The notes: generated by a model not told the origin, from the sequence alone. 64,000 bases of DNA from an uncultured Paracoccaceae bacterium (GCA_947495295.1 CANLYJ010000003.1:62001-126000), one strand, 5' to 3'; shown: positions 15,054-24,033, counted from the first letter of the stretch. Translations and numbers: made by a program.

Positions 15054-15998
15054 ATGACTACGATCCCCAATTTTCCTTCCCCCAAAGTGGTTGCCCTGAA
15101 TGGCATTGAGCTCGAGGTCTTTGAGGCCGGGCAAGAGAACAAAGGCAACCCCATTGTACTGTGCCACGGTTGGCCTGAGCATGCCTTTTCCTGGCGTCAC
15201 CAGATGCCAGCACTTGCTGCGGCAGGATACCATGTCATCGTTCCTAACCAGCGTGGCTACGGCAACTCTTCGCGCCCTGAGGATGTGACACAATACGACA
15301 TCGCGCATCTGACGGGCGACCTTGCAGCACTTCTGGATCATTACGGATATGACGACGCGGTCTTCGTGGGACATGACTGGGGCGCAAACGTTGTTTGGAG
15401 CATGGCGCTCTTACATCCAACCCGCGTCAAGAAGATCATCAACCTCGCACTGCCCTATCAAGCTCGGACACCGATGCCGTGGATTGAGTTCATGGAAACC
15501 GTGTTTGGGGAGGACAATTACTTTGTCCACTTCAACCGCAAACCCGGCGTTGCAGACGCCATACTGGACAGCAATGCCAGATCGTTTCTACGCAACCTTT
15601 TCCGTAAGAACCTGCCAGCGCTGCCACCGGAACCTGGGATGATGATCATCAACCTTGCGCGGGCAGATGCACCGATGGGAGAGCCTGTGATGAGCGACGC
15701 GGACATCGATGTGTTCGTATCTTCCTTCGAAGAAACTGGCTTCACCGGGAGTATCAACTGGTACAGGAACATGGATCGAAACTGGCACCTTTTAGCGGAT
15801 GTCGATCCAATCGTTCATCAGCCTGCATTGATGATCTACGGGACGCAGGACATGATCCCTCCCTCTGAGAACCTCGCGGATTTTGTCCTGAATGTTGAAG
15901 TGATCAAACTCGAGTGCGGCCACTGGATCCAGCAGGAAAGACCACAAGAGACCACAGATGCAATCCTTGGCTGGTTGGCGCTCGATCTGGCCGCCTAA
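15054..15998 (+). CDS. Alpha/beta hydrolase, epoxide hydrolase type
   Basis: A 314-residue soluble hydrolase. Motifs fit microbial soluble epoxide hydrolases: oxyanion-hole HGWPEHAFSW (near residue 37), nucleophile Asp in GHDWGA (near 106), ring-opening Tyr candidate in INWYRN, acid Asp in YGTQDMIPP and the base His in LECGHWIQQE near the end. The Asp nucleophile argues against an esterase or haloperoxidase; a fluoroacetate or haloalkane dehalogenase is a less likely alternative. The start is set at 15054 by GGAG nine bases upstream. Codon use is lower in GC than neighbours. Divergent from the WYL regulator. Confidence 0.85.
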   Translation: MTTIPNFPSPKVVALNGIELEVFEAGQENKGNPIVLCHGWPEHAFSWRHQMPALAAAGYHVIVPNQRGYGNSSRPEDVTQYDIAHLTGDLAALLDHYGYDDAVFVGHDWGANVVWSMALLHPTRVKKIINLALPYQARTPMPWIEFMETVFGEDNYFVHFNRKPGVADAILDSNARSFLRNLFRKNLPALPPEPGMMIINLARADAPMGEPVMSDADIDVFVSSFEETGFTGSINWYRNMDRNWHLLADVDPIVHQPALMIYGTQDMIPPSENLADFVLNVEVIKLECGHWIQQERPQETTDAILGWLALDLAA

Positions 15999-16433
15999 GC
16001 CTAGGAGGTCTGTGCCCTCCCGCTCGCTCGGAAGGCACAGGCCATCGCGATGTCTTCGGCCCAAAATGTGAATGACGGAATTTGTGTTCTAATGCCCGGG
16101 CGAGAACCTCCGTGAGACCGGCAGACATGAAAGCGGACCTTGGCGCAGCCGCAGCGAAATGGCGCTTTGTCCCGCATTGCGGACCTTGCCCGAGAGTGTC
16201 GAACGGTTCGCCTCCAACTCCCGACCACACCAGTTGTTAACAGCGCGTTCATACTTGCGGCGTGCGCTCCATTAATGCGCTAGATCTGCGCATAGGGGTC
16301 CGACGCTTTGCCGACGTCTCGCCGACGCTTTGCAGACCGGTGAAATCGACACAATCCCCAGCATTAACACATGATTCGCCAAAACCGCGATGTCAGGGGT
16401 GTTGCGTCACCCCTGCCCACCCACCGAACGTTG
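15999..16433. other. 435-bp gene-free stretch
   Basis: No frame here looks coding. It contains a 12-base direct repeat (CCGACGCTTTGC at 16300-16311 and 16322-16333). A minus-strand frame (16001-16230) resembles the spurious short reading frames often seen in repeated intergenic elements of alphaproteobacteria. It may be degraded sequence left at the edge of the lower-GC WYL/epoxide hydrolase segment. Confidence 0.5.
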
Positions 16434-16916
16434 CTAGATCGGGTCGCTATCGCCCAGCAATGTGCCCGCATCAATCCGGCCAAAGCTTCCCAGAAGCTGG
16501 CTCAACACGGTCACGTCATTGATGCCATCATCGGTCACACGACGGTCCAGCGTCACAACGCGGCCATTCTCCAATGTGAAGCGTTCCACATTGCTGACAA
16601 CGCCTGAGGGGGTGAAACTGATGGCCAGCACCTGACGATCCACCTCTTCAGGGGCAAAGGCCCCTAGATGGCGAAACTGGCTGGAAACATAATAATAAGC
16701 CTCATTCTGCAACACCCCCTTAGATGTCGGCGGGCCAAAGCTTGCGATAACAGAATCGCGTGTGGTCTGCCCGACTTGCACGGCAGACAGTTCAGAATCA
16801 GACGGCGCATAACCGTGATAACGGTTGATGGGCGTGCATGCGCAGGCCAAGCCCAGCACAAGGGCCAAAGCCCCGGCGCGTTGCCCGGCGATCGATCTGC
16901 GTAAAGTGCTGCTCAT
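16434..16916 (-). CDS. bamE: Outer-membrane assembly lipoprotein BamE
   Basis: A 160-residue SmpA/OmlA-family lipoprotein, small subunit of the BAM complex that inserts beta-barrel proteins into the outer membrane. The N-terminus has a lipoprotein signal (ALALVLGLACACTP, lipidated Cys near residue 25 or 27). The BamE core follows: VQVGQTTRDSVIASFGPPTSKGV, then AYYYVSSQ and a C-terminal LAISFTPSGVVSNVERFTLENG. AGAGGG precedes the ATG at 16916; the frame is open further upstream without a start signal. It is divergent from yceD. Confidence 0.9.
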   Translation of the reverse strand: MSSTLRRSIAGQRAGALALVLGLACACTPINRYHGYAPSDSELSAVQVGQTTRDSVIASFGPPTSKGVLQNEAYYYVSSQFRHLGAFAPEEVDRQVLAISFTPSGVVSNVERFTLENGRVVTLDRRVTDDGINDVTVLSQLLGSFGRIDAGTLLGDSDPI

Positions 16917-16986
16917 GATGGCCCTCTTGCTTTGGCGTCTTATGCCTTCTATCTCCACTACATGACAACCCGCCCCCTGTTCAAGA

Positions 16987-17544
16987 ATGGATACTTTTGT
17001 GGCTAAGCTGCCCAGATCACAGTTACGTTTGGCCGATCTTGCCACAAGGCGGGCAACGGAGTTTGCGTTGACGCCCGATGCGGGCGAACGGCAGGCGGTG
17101 GCACAGGCGCTTGGCATCGAAGGTGTCAAAAAACTTCGGTTTTCCGGCACCTTAACGCCATCAGGGGCGCATGATTGGGCCTTAAGCGCCGATCTGGGCG
17201 CGACGGTCGTGCAGGCCTGTGTGGTGACATTGGCACCGGTCACAACGCGGATCGACGAAACCATTACCAGACGCTATCTGGCTGAATTGCCCGAAATCGA
17301 AGGCAACGAAGTTGAAATGCCAGAGGATGACAGTATCGAAGACCTGCCCGTCACGCTTGATCTGGCCGCCGTGATGATCGAGGCGCTTTCACTGGCCCTG
17401 CCGCTTTACCCCCGGGCCGATGGGGCAAATCTGGGCGAGGCCGTTTTTGCGGCACCCGGCACGGCTGCGATGACCGATGAGGACAGCAAGCCATTTGCAG
17501 GGCTTGGGGCACTGCGCGACAGCCTTAAAAACAAGGGGGAGTAG
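16987..17544 (+). CDS. yceD: YceD/DUF177 family protein
   Basis: A 185-residue protein of the DUF177 family, found next to rpmF in most bacteria and linked to 23S rRNA/large-subunit function in plants and bacteria. Visible family parts are KKLRFSGTLTPSGAHDWALSADLGATVVQACVVTLAPV (residues ~48-85) with the single Cys, and the acidic EDLPVTLDLAAVMIEALSLALPLYPR toward the end. The first ATG has no good ribosome site, so the exact start is uncertain by a few codons. rpmF follows after 163 bp holding its own probable promoter. Confidence 0.85.
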   Translation: MDTFVAKLPRSQLRLADLATRRATEFALTPDAGERQAVAQALGIEGVKKLRFSGTLTPSGAHDWALSADLGATVVQACVVTLAPVTTRIDETITRRYLAELPEIEGNEVEMPEDDSIEDLPVTLDLAAVMIEALSLALPLYPRADGANLGEAVFAAPGTAAMTDEDSKPFAGLGALRDSLKNKGE

Positions 17545-17572
17545 CGCGTTATCATGCGGGGTTGAAAAACAC

Positions 17573-17600
17573 TTGCACAAATGCGGAATCGCAGTATGTT
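17573..17600 (+). promoter_or_regulatory. Putative promoter of rpmF
   Basis: TTGCAC (17573-17578) and TATGTT (17595-17600) with a 16-bp spacer, about 105 bp before the rpmF start. It would give the ribosomal protein and lipid genes transcription independent of yceD. Confidence 0.4.
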
Positions 17601-17707
17601 CGCGGCCTCTTTGACATCGCACTCGACAGGGCAGCCGCAATGGCGTAGGACCCCGTTCGACGCAAGACACATCCGGGCCAGCGGCCCATAAAATATAGGG
17701 TTGAGAC

Positions 17708-17914
17708 ATGGCTGTCCAGCAGAACAAAGTATCCAAATCCCGCCGCAACAATCGGCGTGCGCATGACGCGCTTGTGGCGGCAAACCCCAACGAATGCGAC
17801 AACTGCGGCGAACTCAAGCGTCCACATCACGTTTGTCCGTCCTGCGGTCACTACGCGACACGTGAAGTGGTTGCAGACACCACTGACATCGATCTGGACG
17901 ACGACGCGGCGTAA
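17708..17914 (+). CDS. rpmF: 50S ribosomal protein L32
   Basis: A 68-residue ribosomal protein: basic N-terminus [20 protein letters not shown], then two Cys pairs (CDNCGELK and CPSCGHY) that bind zinc, and a short acidic tail. This is the zinc-containing C+ form. It lies directly before plsX (22 bp), the widespread rpmF-plsX-fabH order coupling ribosome and lipid synthesis. Confidence 0.97.
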   Translation: MAVQQNKVSKSRRNNRRAHDALVAANPNECDNCGELKRPHHVCPSCGHYATREVVADTTDIDLDDDAA

Positions 17915-17936
17915 GCTGCGGCGCGGCAATTCTCAG

Positions 17937-19046
17937 ATGACAGAACGCCAGACGGACCCCGCTCCGACACCGGCACAAGTGCTCTCTGTGGATGCTATGG
18001 GTGGCGACCAAGGGCCTGCAACAGTTGTTGCGGGCCTTTCGCAATTCCTGGGCAAGGCCCCGAATGCCCGCGCGATCCTTCATGGTCCCGAAACCGACCT
18101 GAAGCCGCTTATTGCCAAGCATAATATCGCTGACCGGGTCACAATTCACGACGCCGCAGACGTCGTCAAAATGACCGATAAGCCGAAAGCCGCCTTTCGC
18201 AAAGGCGCCACAACATCAATGTGGTCGGCGATCGAGGCTGTGCGCTCTGGGCAGGCATCGGTCTGTGTCAGCTGCGGAAATACCGGCGCATTGATGCTGA
18301 TGTCCACCATCCGTCTGCGCAAGACCGACGGCGTCAACCGGCCCGCCATTGCCTGCCTTTGGCCATCACGCAACCCGTCAGGGTTCAACGTGATGCTGGA
18401 TGCGGGTGCCGATATCAGCGCGGATCAGGACGACCTTTTGACCTATGCGCTGATGGGGGCATCTTATGCTCGCAACGGGCTGGATATCAAACGCCCACGC
18501 ATCGGTCTGCTGAATGTCGGGACAGAGGATCACAAAGGCCGGGCAGAGTTGAAAGTCGCCAATGAACTCATTGGAAATGCAGCAGATTCCAGCGATTTTG
18601 AATATGTGGGCTTCATCGAAGGCGGCGACCTGCCATCGGATAAAATCGATGTGATCGTCACAGACGGCTTCACGGGCAACGTGGCGCTGAAAACCGGCGA
18701 AGGCACGGCCAGCCTGATCAGTGAGCTGCTGCGCGCAGCTTTGATGAAAACGCCCCTATCCATGCTTGCGGCAGTGCTGGCGCGCGGATCATTGCAGCGC
18801 CTGCGCAAACGGATCGACCCCCGCCGCGTCAATGGTGGCGTGTTTCTGGGTCTGAACCAGACGGTCGTCAAAAGCCACGGATCGGCGGATGCCACCGGCA
18901 TGGCAGCGGCGCTGGACCTCGCCTATCAGTTGGCGCAAAACAGTTTCTCCGATAAACTGGCTGCGCGGGTTGCATCTGCAGCATCACTTGCCCAAGATAT
19001 GGGACAAGAAGGTGAAACGGAAAATCCGGACACCAATACGGGCTAA
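17937..19046 (+). CDS. plsX: Phosphate acyltransferase PlsX
   Basis: A 369-residue cytosolic enzyme that turns acyl-ACP into acyl-phosphate for phospholipid synthesis. Typical blocks are VLSVDAMGGDQGPATV (residues 15-30), SCGNTGALM (near 115), LDAGAD, LLNVGTED and VTDGFTGNVALKTGEG. I start at 17937 (MTERQTD); the frame is open upstream inside rpmF, but family members begin shortly before the VDAMGGD block. Ribosome site is weak, so translation may be coupled to rpmF. Followed by fabH after 6 bp. Confidence 0.95.
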   Translation: MTERQTDPAPTPAQVLSVDAMGGDQGPATVVAGLSQFLGKAPNARAILHGPETDLKPLIAKHNIADRVTIHDAADVVKMTDKPKAAFRKGATTSMWSAIEAVRSGQASVCVSCGNTGALMLMSTIRLRKTDGVNRPAIACLWPSRNPSGFNVMLDAGADISADQDDLLTYALMGASYARNGLDIKRPRIGLLNVGTEDHKGRAELKVANELIGNAADSSDFEYVGFIEGGDLPSDKIDVIVTDGFTGNVALKTGEGTASLISELLRAALMKTPLSMLAAVLARGSLQRLRKRIDPRRVNGGVFLGLNQTVVKSHGSADATGMAAALDLAYQLAQNSFSDKLAARVASAASLAQDMGQEGETENPDTNTG

Positions 19047-19052
19047 GAAAAC

Positions 19053-20024
19053 ATGACACGTCGCGCAGTCGTCAAAGGGGTCGGCCACTACCTGCCGGAA
19101 CGCGTAGTTCCCAATGCCGAATTCGAAAAAACCCTTGATACCAGCGACGAGTGGATCAAGTCGCGATCCGGTATTGAACGGCGCCATTTTGCAGCCCCAA
19201 ACCAGACAACATCTGATCTTGCCACCCATGCAGCCAAGGCAGCACTTGATATGGCCGGGATGGAGGGCAATGACATTGACGCCATCGTTCTGGCAACATC
19301 CACTGCTGATCTGACCTTCCCGTCTGCCGCCACGATGGTGCAGCATGCGATTGGTAATACCAAAGGCTATGCCTTTGATGTGCAAGCAGTTTGCGCAGGA
19401 TTCGTTTATGCACTTTCAAATGCCAACGCGTTGATTGCGTCCGGTCAGGCCGACCGGGTGCTTGTGATCGGGGCAGAGACGTTCAGCCGGATCATGGATT
19501 GGACCGACCGGGGCACTTGCGTGCTGTTCGGGGACGGAGCCGGTGCGGTGATTCTCGAAGTCGAAACCGGCACGGGCACGGCAGATGACCGGGGCATTCT
19601 GGCCACCGACCTTAATTCCGACGGGCGCTACAAAGACCTGCTTTATGTCGATGGCGGTGTCTCTACCAACAGTACTGGCGTGCTGCGGATGGTCGGCAAA
19701 GAGGTGTTTCGCCACGCCGTCGAAAAACTGGCCCAGACCGCACATACTGCCTTGGATAAGGTGGGGCTGGGCCCTGACGATGTAACATGGGTTGTGCCGC
19801 ATCAGGCCAACATCCGGATCATCCAGTCGACGGCCAAGAAGCTGGGTGTTGGCATGGACCGGGTCATCGTGACAGTACAGGACCACGGAAATACCTCTGC
19901 GGCATCGATTCCCCTCGCCCTTTCGGTGGGCGTCAGCAACGGCCAGATCAAGCAAGGGGACGTTGTTGTGACCGAGGCAATTGGTGGCGGATTGGCCTGG
20001 GGGGCCGTTGTTATTCGGTGGTAG
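19053..20024 (+). CDS. fabH: Beta-ketoacyl-ACP synthase III (FabH)
   Basis: A 323-residue condensing enzyme starting fatty acid synthesis from acyl-CoA and malonyl-ACP. The catalytic triad is visible: Cys in VQAVCAGFVYAL (near 113), His in VVPHQANIRI (near 249) and Asn in DHGNTSAASIP (near 279). Length and motifs are standard. It follows plsX with a 6-bp gap and is followed, after a probable promoter, by ihfA. Confidence 0.96.
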   Translation: MTRRAVVKGVGHYLPERVVPNAEFEKTLDTSDEWIKSRSGIERRHFAAPNQTTSDLATHAAKAALDMAGMEGNDIDAIVLATSTADLTFPSAATMVQHAIGNTKGYAFDVQAVCAGFVYALSNANALIASGQADRVLVIGAETFSRIMDWTDRGTCVLFGDGAGAVILEVETGTGTADDRGILATDLNSDGRYKDLLYVDGGVSTNSTGVLRMVGKEVFRHAVEKLAQTAHTALDKVGLGPDDVTWVVPHQANIRIIQSTAKKLGVGMDRVIVTVQDHGNTSAASIPLALSVGVSNGQIKQGDVVVTEAIGGGLAWGAVVIRW

Positions 20025-20065
20025 GCAGAAACGCACTGTTAACCACGATTGCCAAGCCCTTGTTA

Positions 20066-20095
20066 TTGACTCTGAATTTCGCTCGCGCGTATGCT
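20066..20095 (+). promoter_or_regulatory. Putative promoter of ihfA
   Basis: TTGACT (20066-20071) and TATGCT (20090-20095) with an 18-bp spacer, ending 25 bp before the ihfA start codon. Good match to a sigma-70-type promoter. Confidence 0.5.
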
Positions 20096-20120
20096 CACAC
20101 AGATATTGAGGGGGACTTTT

Positions 20121-20423
20121 ATGACCGGTAAAACATTGACTCGTATGGATTTGGCGGATGCGGTGCATAACGAAATTGGTCTGTCGCGCAATGACAGTGC
20201 CGATCTGGTTGAAAGTGTCCTTGCACATATTTCGGATGCGCTGGTTTCCGGACAAACTGTCAAAATCTCGTCTTTTGGCACCTTTGCCGTGCGGGAAAAG
20301 GCGGCCCGCATCGGTCGCAACCCCAAGACCGGCGAAGAAGTCCCCATTCACCCTCGCCGTGTACTGACATTCCGACCATCGCATCTGATGAAAGATCGCG
20401 TGGCAGCAGGGAATAAATCCTAA
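20121..20423 (+). CDS. ihfA: Integration host factor subunit alpha
   Basis: A 100-residue DNA-bending protein of the HU/IHF family. The start [15 protein letters not shown] at 20121 has GAGGGGG seven bases upstream. Family hallmarks are [27 protein letters not shown], with the RNP beta-arm that intercalates DNA, and [11 protein letters not shown]. The sequence fits the alpha rather than the beta subunit or HU. The next gene (MerR type) begins 3 bp after the stop, as in many alphaproteobacteria. Confidence 0.95.
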   Translation: MTGKTLTRMDLADAVHNEIGLSRNDSADLVESVLAHISDALVSGQTVKISSFGTFAVREKAARIGRNPKTGEEVPIHPRRVLTFRPSHLMKDRVAAGNKS

Positions 20424-20426
20424 GTT

Positions 20427-21059
20427 ATGGCAAAAGCCAAAGACGCCTTTCGGACCATCAGTGAAGTCGCCGAATGGCTTGATACGCCAACGCATGTCCT
20501 GCGTTTCTGGGAAAGCAAGTTCAGCCAGATCAAGCCCATCAAAGGTGCGGGCGGGCGCCGGTACTACCGTCCTGCCGATATGGATTTGCTGGGTGGAATC
20601 AAACAGTTGCTGCATGAAGAAGGGATGACCATCAAGGGCACCCAAAAACTTCTGCGCGAAAAAGGCGTCAAACATGTCGCCGCTTTGGGCCGGTCGATGA
20701 GCGTCCCGACCGAGGCCGCACCGGTTCCCGCGCCGGAACCAACGCCAGTTGCCGAAACACCCGCACCAGAACCTGTGACGGAAGAGCCTGCGCCAGCCCC
20801 AACAACGCCCACACCAGAGCCGTCACCATTTCAGGATGCCCTGCCCTTTGACGAACCCGCGAAACCCGAACCTGCCCCAGAACCGGAGCCTGCATTCGAG
20901 ATTGCGCTGCCACCCCTGCCCGATGCCTTGCCCAATCTGCCCGCACGCAGCTTTGGCCTGATCAATCCGCAATCGGAAAGGCTGAAAGCAAATGCCGCGG
21001 CGATTGCACCATTGATCGCACGGCTGGAACAGTTGCGCGACCGGATGCAAAGCGACTGA
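20427..21059 (+). CDS. MerR-family regulator with proline/glutamate-rich tail
   Basis: A 210-residue protein. Residues 7-80 form a MerR winged HTH ([25 protein letters not shown], then [21 protein letters not shown]). The central 95-165 region is a low-complexity linker of Pro, Glu, Ala and Thr. The C-terminal 35 residues form a short amphipathic helix ([13 protein letters not shown]) that may dimerise. No metal-binding cysteines are seen, so it is not a metal sensor. It is 3 bp downstream of ihfA, a conserved pairing of unknown meaning. The tail is unusual for MerR proteins, which usually have a coiled coil directly after the HTH. Confidence 0.88.
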   Translation: MAKAKDAFRTISEVAEWLDTPTHVLRFWESKFSQIKPIKGAGGRRYYRPADMDLLGGIKQLLHEEGMTIKGTQKLLREKGVKHVAALGRSMSVPTEAAPVPAPEPTPVAETPAPEPVTEEPAPAPTTPTPEPSPFQDALPFDEPAKPEPAPEPEPAFEIALPPLPDALPNLPARSFGLINPQSERLKANAAAIAPLIARLEQLRDRMQSD

Positions 21060-21121
21060 ACGTGCTCCAGTGGTTTTTCGGACTTGCCCCTACAAACTTT
21101 TGCGTTATGAAAGCGCACAGT

Positions 21122-21198
21122 CGGGCTATGGCGCAGCCTGGTAGCGCGTCCGTCTGGGGGACGGAAGGTCGCAGGTTCGAGTCCTGCTAGCCCGACCA
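21122..21198 (+). tRNA. tRNA-Pro (anticodon GGG)
   Basis: A 77-base cloverleaf with acceptor CGGGCTA/TAGCCCG, D-loop AGCCTGGTAG, anticodon stem TCCGT/ACGGA with loop CTGGGGG, and T-arm GCAGG-TTCGAGT-CCTGC. The 3' CCA is encoded. It reads CCC and CCU proline codons. Confidence 0.97.
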
Positions 21199-21206
21199 AT
21201 CATAAC

Positions 21207-21239
21207 CGCCCGCTCGCGTATCCGCGCAGCGGGCGTTTT
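21207..21239 (+). terminator. Rho-independent terminator after tRNA-Pro
   Basis: CGCCCGCT and AGCGGGCG form an 8-bp stem, extended by an inner CGCG/CGCG helix with a TATC loop, followed by TTTT. It starts 9 bases after the tRNA. Confidence 0.85.
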
Positions 21240-21260
21240 GGTATCTTGGGGGAACCAACC

Positions 21261-22343
21261 ATGACCACATCCGGCGTTCTGGCCGATCATCAGATCAAGG
21301 CGATGATATCGGATGGTGGGATTACCGCCACAGATCCGATTGCGCCTGAACAGATCCAGCCCGCCTCGCTTGATCTGCGACTGGGGGCCGTGGCCTACCG
21401 CGTCCGCGCCTCTTTTCTGGCCGGTCGGCAGCGTAAGGTCGCGGACAGGCTCGCCGATTTTCAGATGCATTCCATCAATCTTGAAAACGGGGCTGTGCTG
21501 GAAAAGGGCTGTGTCTATGTCGTCCCGCTAATGGAAAGTCTGTCTCTGCCCGCAGGCATGACAGCCGCTGCCAGCGCGAAATCCTCCATCGGACGGCTTG
21601 ACCTGTTGACCCGCATCATCACCGATCACGGTGTCGAATTCGATCGGGTGCCAGAAGGCTACACAGGCCCGCTTTATGTAGAGATTTGTCCACGTTCCTT
21701 TTCTGTCGTCGCCCAGCAAGGGCAGATGCTGAATCAGATCATCTTTCGGCAGGGTAAGACCTTGATGTCAGACGATGAATTGCAGGCCTTGCATACACAG
21801 ACGCCCATTGTATCCGGTGATCCTGTGATCTCTGACGGTTTGGGTTTTTCGGTGGATTTACGGCCCAACGGCGGCGATCTGGTGGGATATCGGGCGAAGC
21901 CCCATACCGGGGTGATCGACCTGTCAAAGCTGGGCCATTACGACCCAGATGAATTCTGGGAACCGATCCATACCGATAAAGGATGGATCATCCTGGATCC
22001 CGGCGCGTTCTACATTCTTGTCAGCCGCGAGGCGATCGTCATCCCGCCCATGCAAGCTGCCGAAATGGCCCCTTATCTGGCGATGGTCGGTGAATTTCGG
22101 GTGCATTATGCGGGATTCTTTGACCCCGGCTTCGGCTATGCCGCAGCTGGCGGCAGCGGATCACGCGGCGTGTTGGAAGTGCGCTGCCACGAAGCGCCGT
22201 TTGTGCTGGAACACGGCCAGGTCGTAGGACGATTGGTTTATGAAAACATGGCAGCGATGCCAGACGCGCTATATGGGCGAGAGATAAAATCGAACTATCA
22301 AGGCCAAGGCCTGAAACTGTCAAAACATTTCAGGTCACCGTAG
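21261..22343 (+). CDS. dcd: dCTP deaminase, duplicated-domain type
   Basis: A 360-residue protein with two dCTP deaminase/dUTPase-like halves. The first has QIQPASLDLRLGAVAYRVRASFL, AASAKSSIGRLDLLTRIITDHG and YTGPLYVEICPRSFSVV; the second has GFSVDLRPN, HYAGFFDPGFGY and EVRCHEAPFVLEHGQVVGRLVYE. It makes dUTP from dCTP for thymidylate synthesis. The common Dcd is about 190 residues; this long form is normal in alphaproteobacteria. Start at 21261 with GGGGGAA upstream. It ends 1 bp from a convergent small gene. Confidence 0.9.
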   Translation: MTTSGVLADHQIKAMISDGGITATDPIAPEQIQPASLDLRLGAVAYRVRASFLAGRQRKVADRLADFQMHSINLENGAVLEKGCVYVVPLMESLSLPAGMTAAASAKSSIGRLDLLTRIITDHGVEFDRVPEGYTGPLYVEICPRSFSVVAQQGQMLNQIIFRQGKTLMSDDELQALHTQTPIVSGDPVISDGLGFSVDLRPNGGDLVGYRAKPHTGVIDLSKLGHYDPDEFWEPIHTDKGWIILDPGAFYILVSREAIVIPPMQAAEMAPYLAMVGEFRVHYAGFFDPGFGYAAAGGSGSRGVLEVRCHEAPFVLEHGQVVGRLVYENMAAMPDALYGREIKSNYQGQGLKLSKHFRSP

Positions 22344-22344
22344 A

Positions 22345-22545
22345 TCACCGCATAAACCGTCCCATAAAACGCAGGCCACGCCGTGCACGGTGCGTATTGT
22401 TGCGGGCTGATTGCGCAGCCTGCCGTTCTTCGGCGGTCATATCCTCCGGACGCTTACCGCCGCGCGTAGCCACATCAATACCGGCATTGATGCCCTTACG
22501 CATCAACATCCGCATCGCCATGTTGATCAGTCGGTTCATGTTCAT
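22345..22545 (-). CDS. Small conserved protein, Met/Arg-rich (66 aa)
   Basis: A 66-residue basic protein (MNMNRLINMAMRMLMRKGIN, then GGKRPEDMTAEERQAAQSARNNTHRARRGLRFMGRFMR). The first 25 residues form an amphipathic helix rich in Met and Arg. GGAG lies ten bases before the ATG; a GTG two codons earlier is also possible. I recall similar short proteins in Rhodobacteraceae but know no function. It lies 45 bp downstream of scpB on the same strand and is probably the last gene of the argS-scpB run. Confidence 0.6.
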   Translation of the reverse strand: MNMNRLINMAMRMLMRKGINAGIDVATRGGKRPEDMTAEERQAAQSARNNTHRARRGLRFMGRFMR

Positions 22546-22590
22546 TTGCACATCTCTCCTGTCATGGCCCTGCGCGGATGGCAGGAACGC

Positions 22591-23238
22591 CTATTCCTCG
22601 AAAAGCTCGGTCTGATCGTCATCATCTTCCGCATCCTCATCATCCTTTTCACCCAGCCCCGCAGCCCCGGGTGGCGGCCGGTTTTCCAGCAAACCAGCGG
22701 CACGCAACTCCTTCAGGCCCGGCAGATCGCGCGCATTCTCTAGCCCGAAATGGTCAAGGAACTCTTGCGTGACAACAAATGTCACCGGACGGCCCGGCGT
22801 CATCTTGCGGCGGCCAAAACGAATCCATTCCATTTCGATCAGCTGATCAATTGTACCACGGCTGACGCTGACGCCCCGGATCTCTTCGATCTCGGCCCGG
22901 GTGACCGGCTGATGATAGGCCACAATGGCCAGTGTTTCGATGGCTGCACGCGACAGCTTGCGCGTCTCAACCGTTTCCTTTTGCATCAAAAAGCCAAGGT
23001 CGGCAGCCGTGCGGATAGCCCAGGCATCCCCCACCTTGACCACATTGACGCCCCGCCCGTCATAGCGCTTGCGCAGATGCGCAATCGCCTCTGCCGGATC
23101 ACAGCCATGCGGCATCCGGCCCGTCAGTTCCTTGACCGTGACCGGGTCTGCCGTGGCAAACAGGATCGCCTCGACCATGCGTTCCTGTTCGCCCATGGGC
23201 GGGGCTTCGAACAAGCTGTCGTTTTGTGGGTCACTCAT
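22591..23238 (-). CDS. scpB: Segregation and condensation protein B
   Basis: A 215-residue kleisin-interacting protein of the SMC-ScpAB condensin. Two winged-helix domains are visible (MVEAILFATADPVTVKEL near residue 22; IETLAIVAYHQPVTRAEIEEIRGVSV near 110), with RGTIDQLIEMEWIRFGRR between. The C-terminal 25 residues are almost wholly acidic (DDEDAEDDDDQTELFEE), an alphaproteobacterial feature. The start at 23238 overlaps the scpA stop by 8 bp, so the pair is translationally coupled. Confidence 0.94.
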   Translation of the reverse strand: MSDPQNDSLFEAPPMGEQERMVEAILFATADPVTVKELTGRMPHGCDPAEAIAHLRKRYDGRGVNVVKVGDAWAIRTAADLGFLMQKETVETRKLSRAAIETLAIVAYHQPVTRAEIEEIRGVSVSRGTIDQLIEMEWIRFGRRKMTPGRPVTFVVTQEFLDHFGLENARDLPGLKELRAAGLLENRPPPGAAGLGEKDDEDAEDDDDQTELFEE

Positions 23239-24025
23239 CCTTGGGGGCCTTCTTGCGGATTTGAATGGGCGCAAAAATGTCGCCTTGTCTGATCTCGATC
23301 TTACCTTCCTTGGCCAGTTCCAGACTGGCGGCGAAGGTGGCGGCAGTGGTTGATCGCACACGTTGCGGATCGGCATTCCAGCCATCCGGCAGATAGCTGG
23401 AAATATCTGTCCAGTCACCGGCAAAACCGATCAGATGGCGCATCCGGTCCAGCGCCTGCTCCATCGTCATCACATGGGCGCGGTCCATCACGAATGGCCG
23501 GAAATCGTCGCGGGTCCGAATGCGGGCATAGCCTTGCATGAGATCGAGCAAAGTAGCCGTGTAGGTCACCTTGCGCACGCGCTGCACGTCCTCCGTGATG
23601 CCGCGGGCAAAGAAATCACGACCCAGTTGATCGCGCGCCATCAGCTTGGCTGCAGAATTGCGCATCGCCTCCAGCCGTTCGAGCTGAAACGCCAGATGCG
23701 CGGCCAGTTCTTCGCCCGTTGGTCCCTCTTCGGTCGGGTCGGGCGGCAGCAAGAGGCGTGATTTGAGGAAAGCCAGCCAGGCCGCCATCACCAGATAATC
23801 CGCCGCCAGTTCCAGCCTTAGCTGTTTGGCCTTTTCCACAAAGGCCAGATATTGTTCGGCCAAAGCAAGGATCGAGATTTGGCGCAGATCAACCTTTTGG
23901 GTCCGCGACAGGGTCAGCAACAGGTCAAGCGGCCCCTCATAGGCGCCCACATCCACGATCAGGGCTTCCGCGGCGACACGCTCGCTGACACTCATCGTGT
24001 CTTCTTGAAATTCCTCGCCCTGCAT
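23231..24025 (-). CDS. scpA: Segregation and condensation protein A
   Basis: A 264-residue kleisin. The N-terminal domain carries YEGPLDLLLTLSRTQKVDLRQISI (near residue 28) and LVMAAWLAFLKSRLLLP, and the C-terminal winged helix binds the SMC head (AATFAASLELAKEGKIEIRQGDIFAPI). AAGGGG lies five bases before the ATG at 24025. It is 8 bp after nagZ and overlaps scpB. Standard length. Confidence 0.94.
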   Translation of the reverse strand: MQGEEFQEDTMSVSERVAAEALIVDVGAYEGPLDLLLTLSRTQKVDLRQISILALAEQYLAFVEKAKQLRLELAADYLVMAAWLAFLKSRLLLPPDPTEEGPTGEELAAHLAFQLERLEAMRNSAAKLMARDQLGRDFFARGITEDVQRVRKVTYTATLLDLMQGYARIRTRDDFRPFVMDRAHVMTMEQALDRMRHLIGFAGDWTDISSYLPDGWNADPQRVRSTTAATFAASLELAKEGKIEIRQGDIFAPIQIRKKAPKDE

Positions 24026-24033
24026 CGGACCCC

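Noticed and set aside
16001..16230. Short minus-strand open frames in the gene-free stretch
   Set aside because: Arg/Cys-rich composition, no start signal and no recognisable domain; treated as non-coding.
19416..20675. 419-codon minus-strand open frame over fabH and ihfA
   Set aside because: It runs through two certain genes on the other strand and has the odd composition of an antisense frame.
21122..21198. tRNA-Pro as an integration site for a mobile island
   Set aside because: No integrase, no repeat of the tRNA 3' end nearby, and neighbours on both sides are conserved housekeeping genes.
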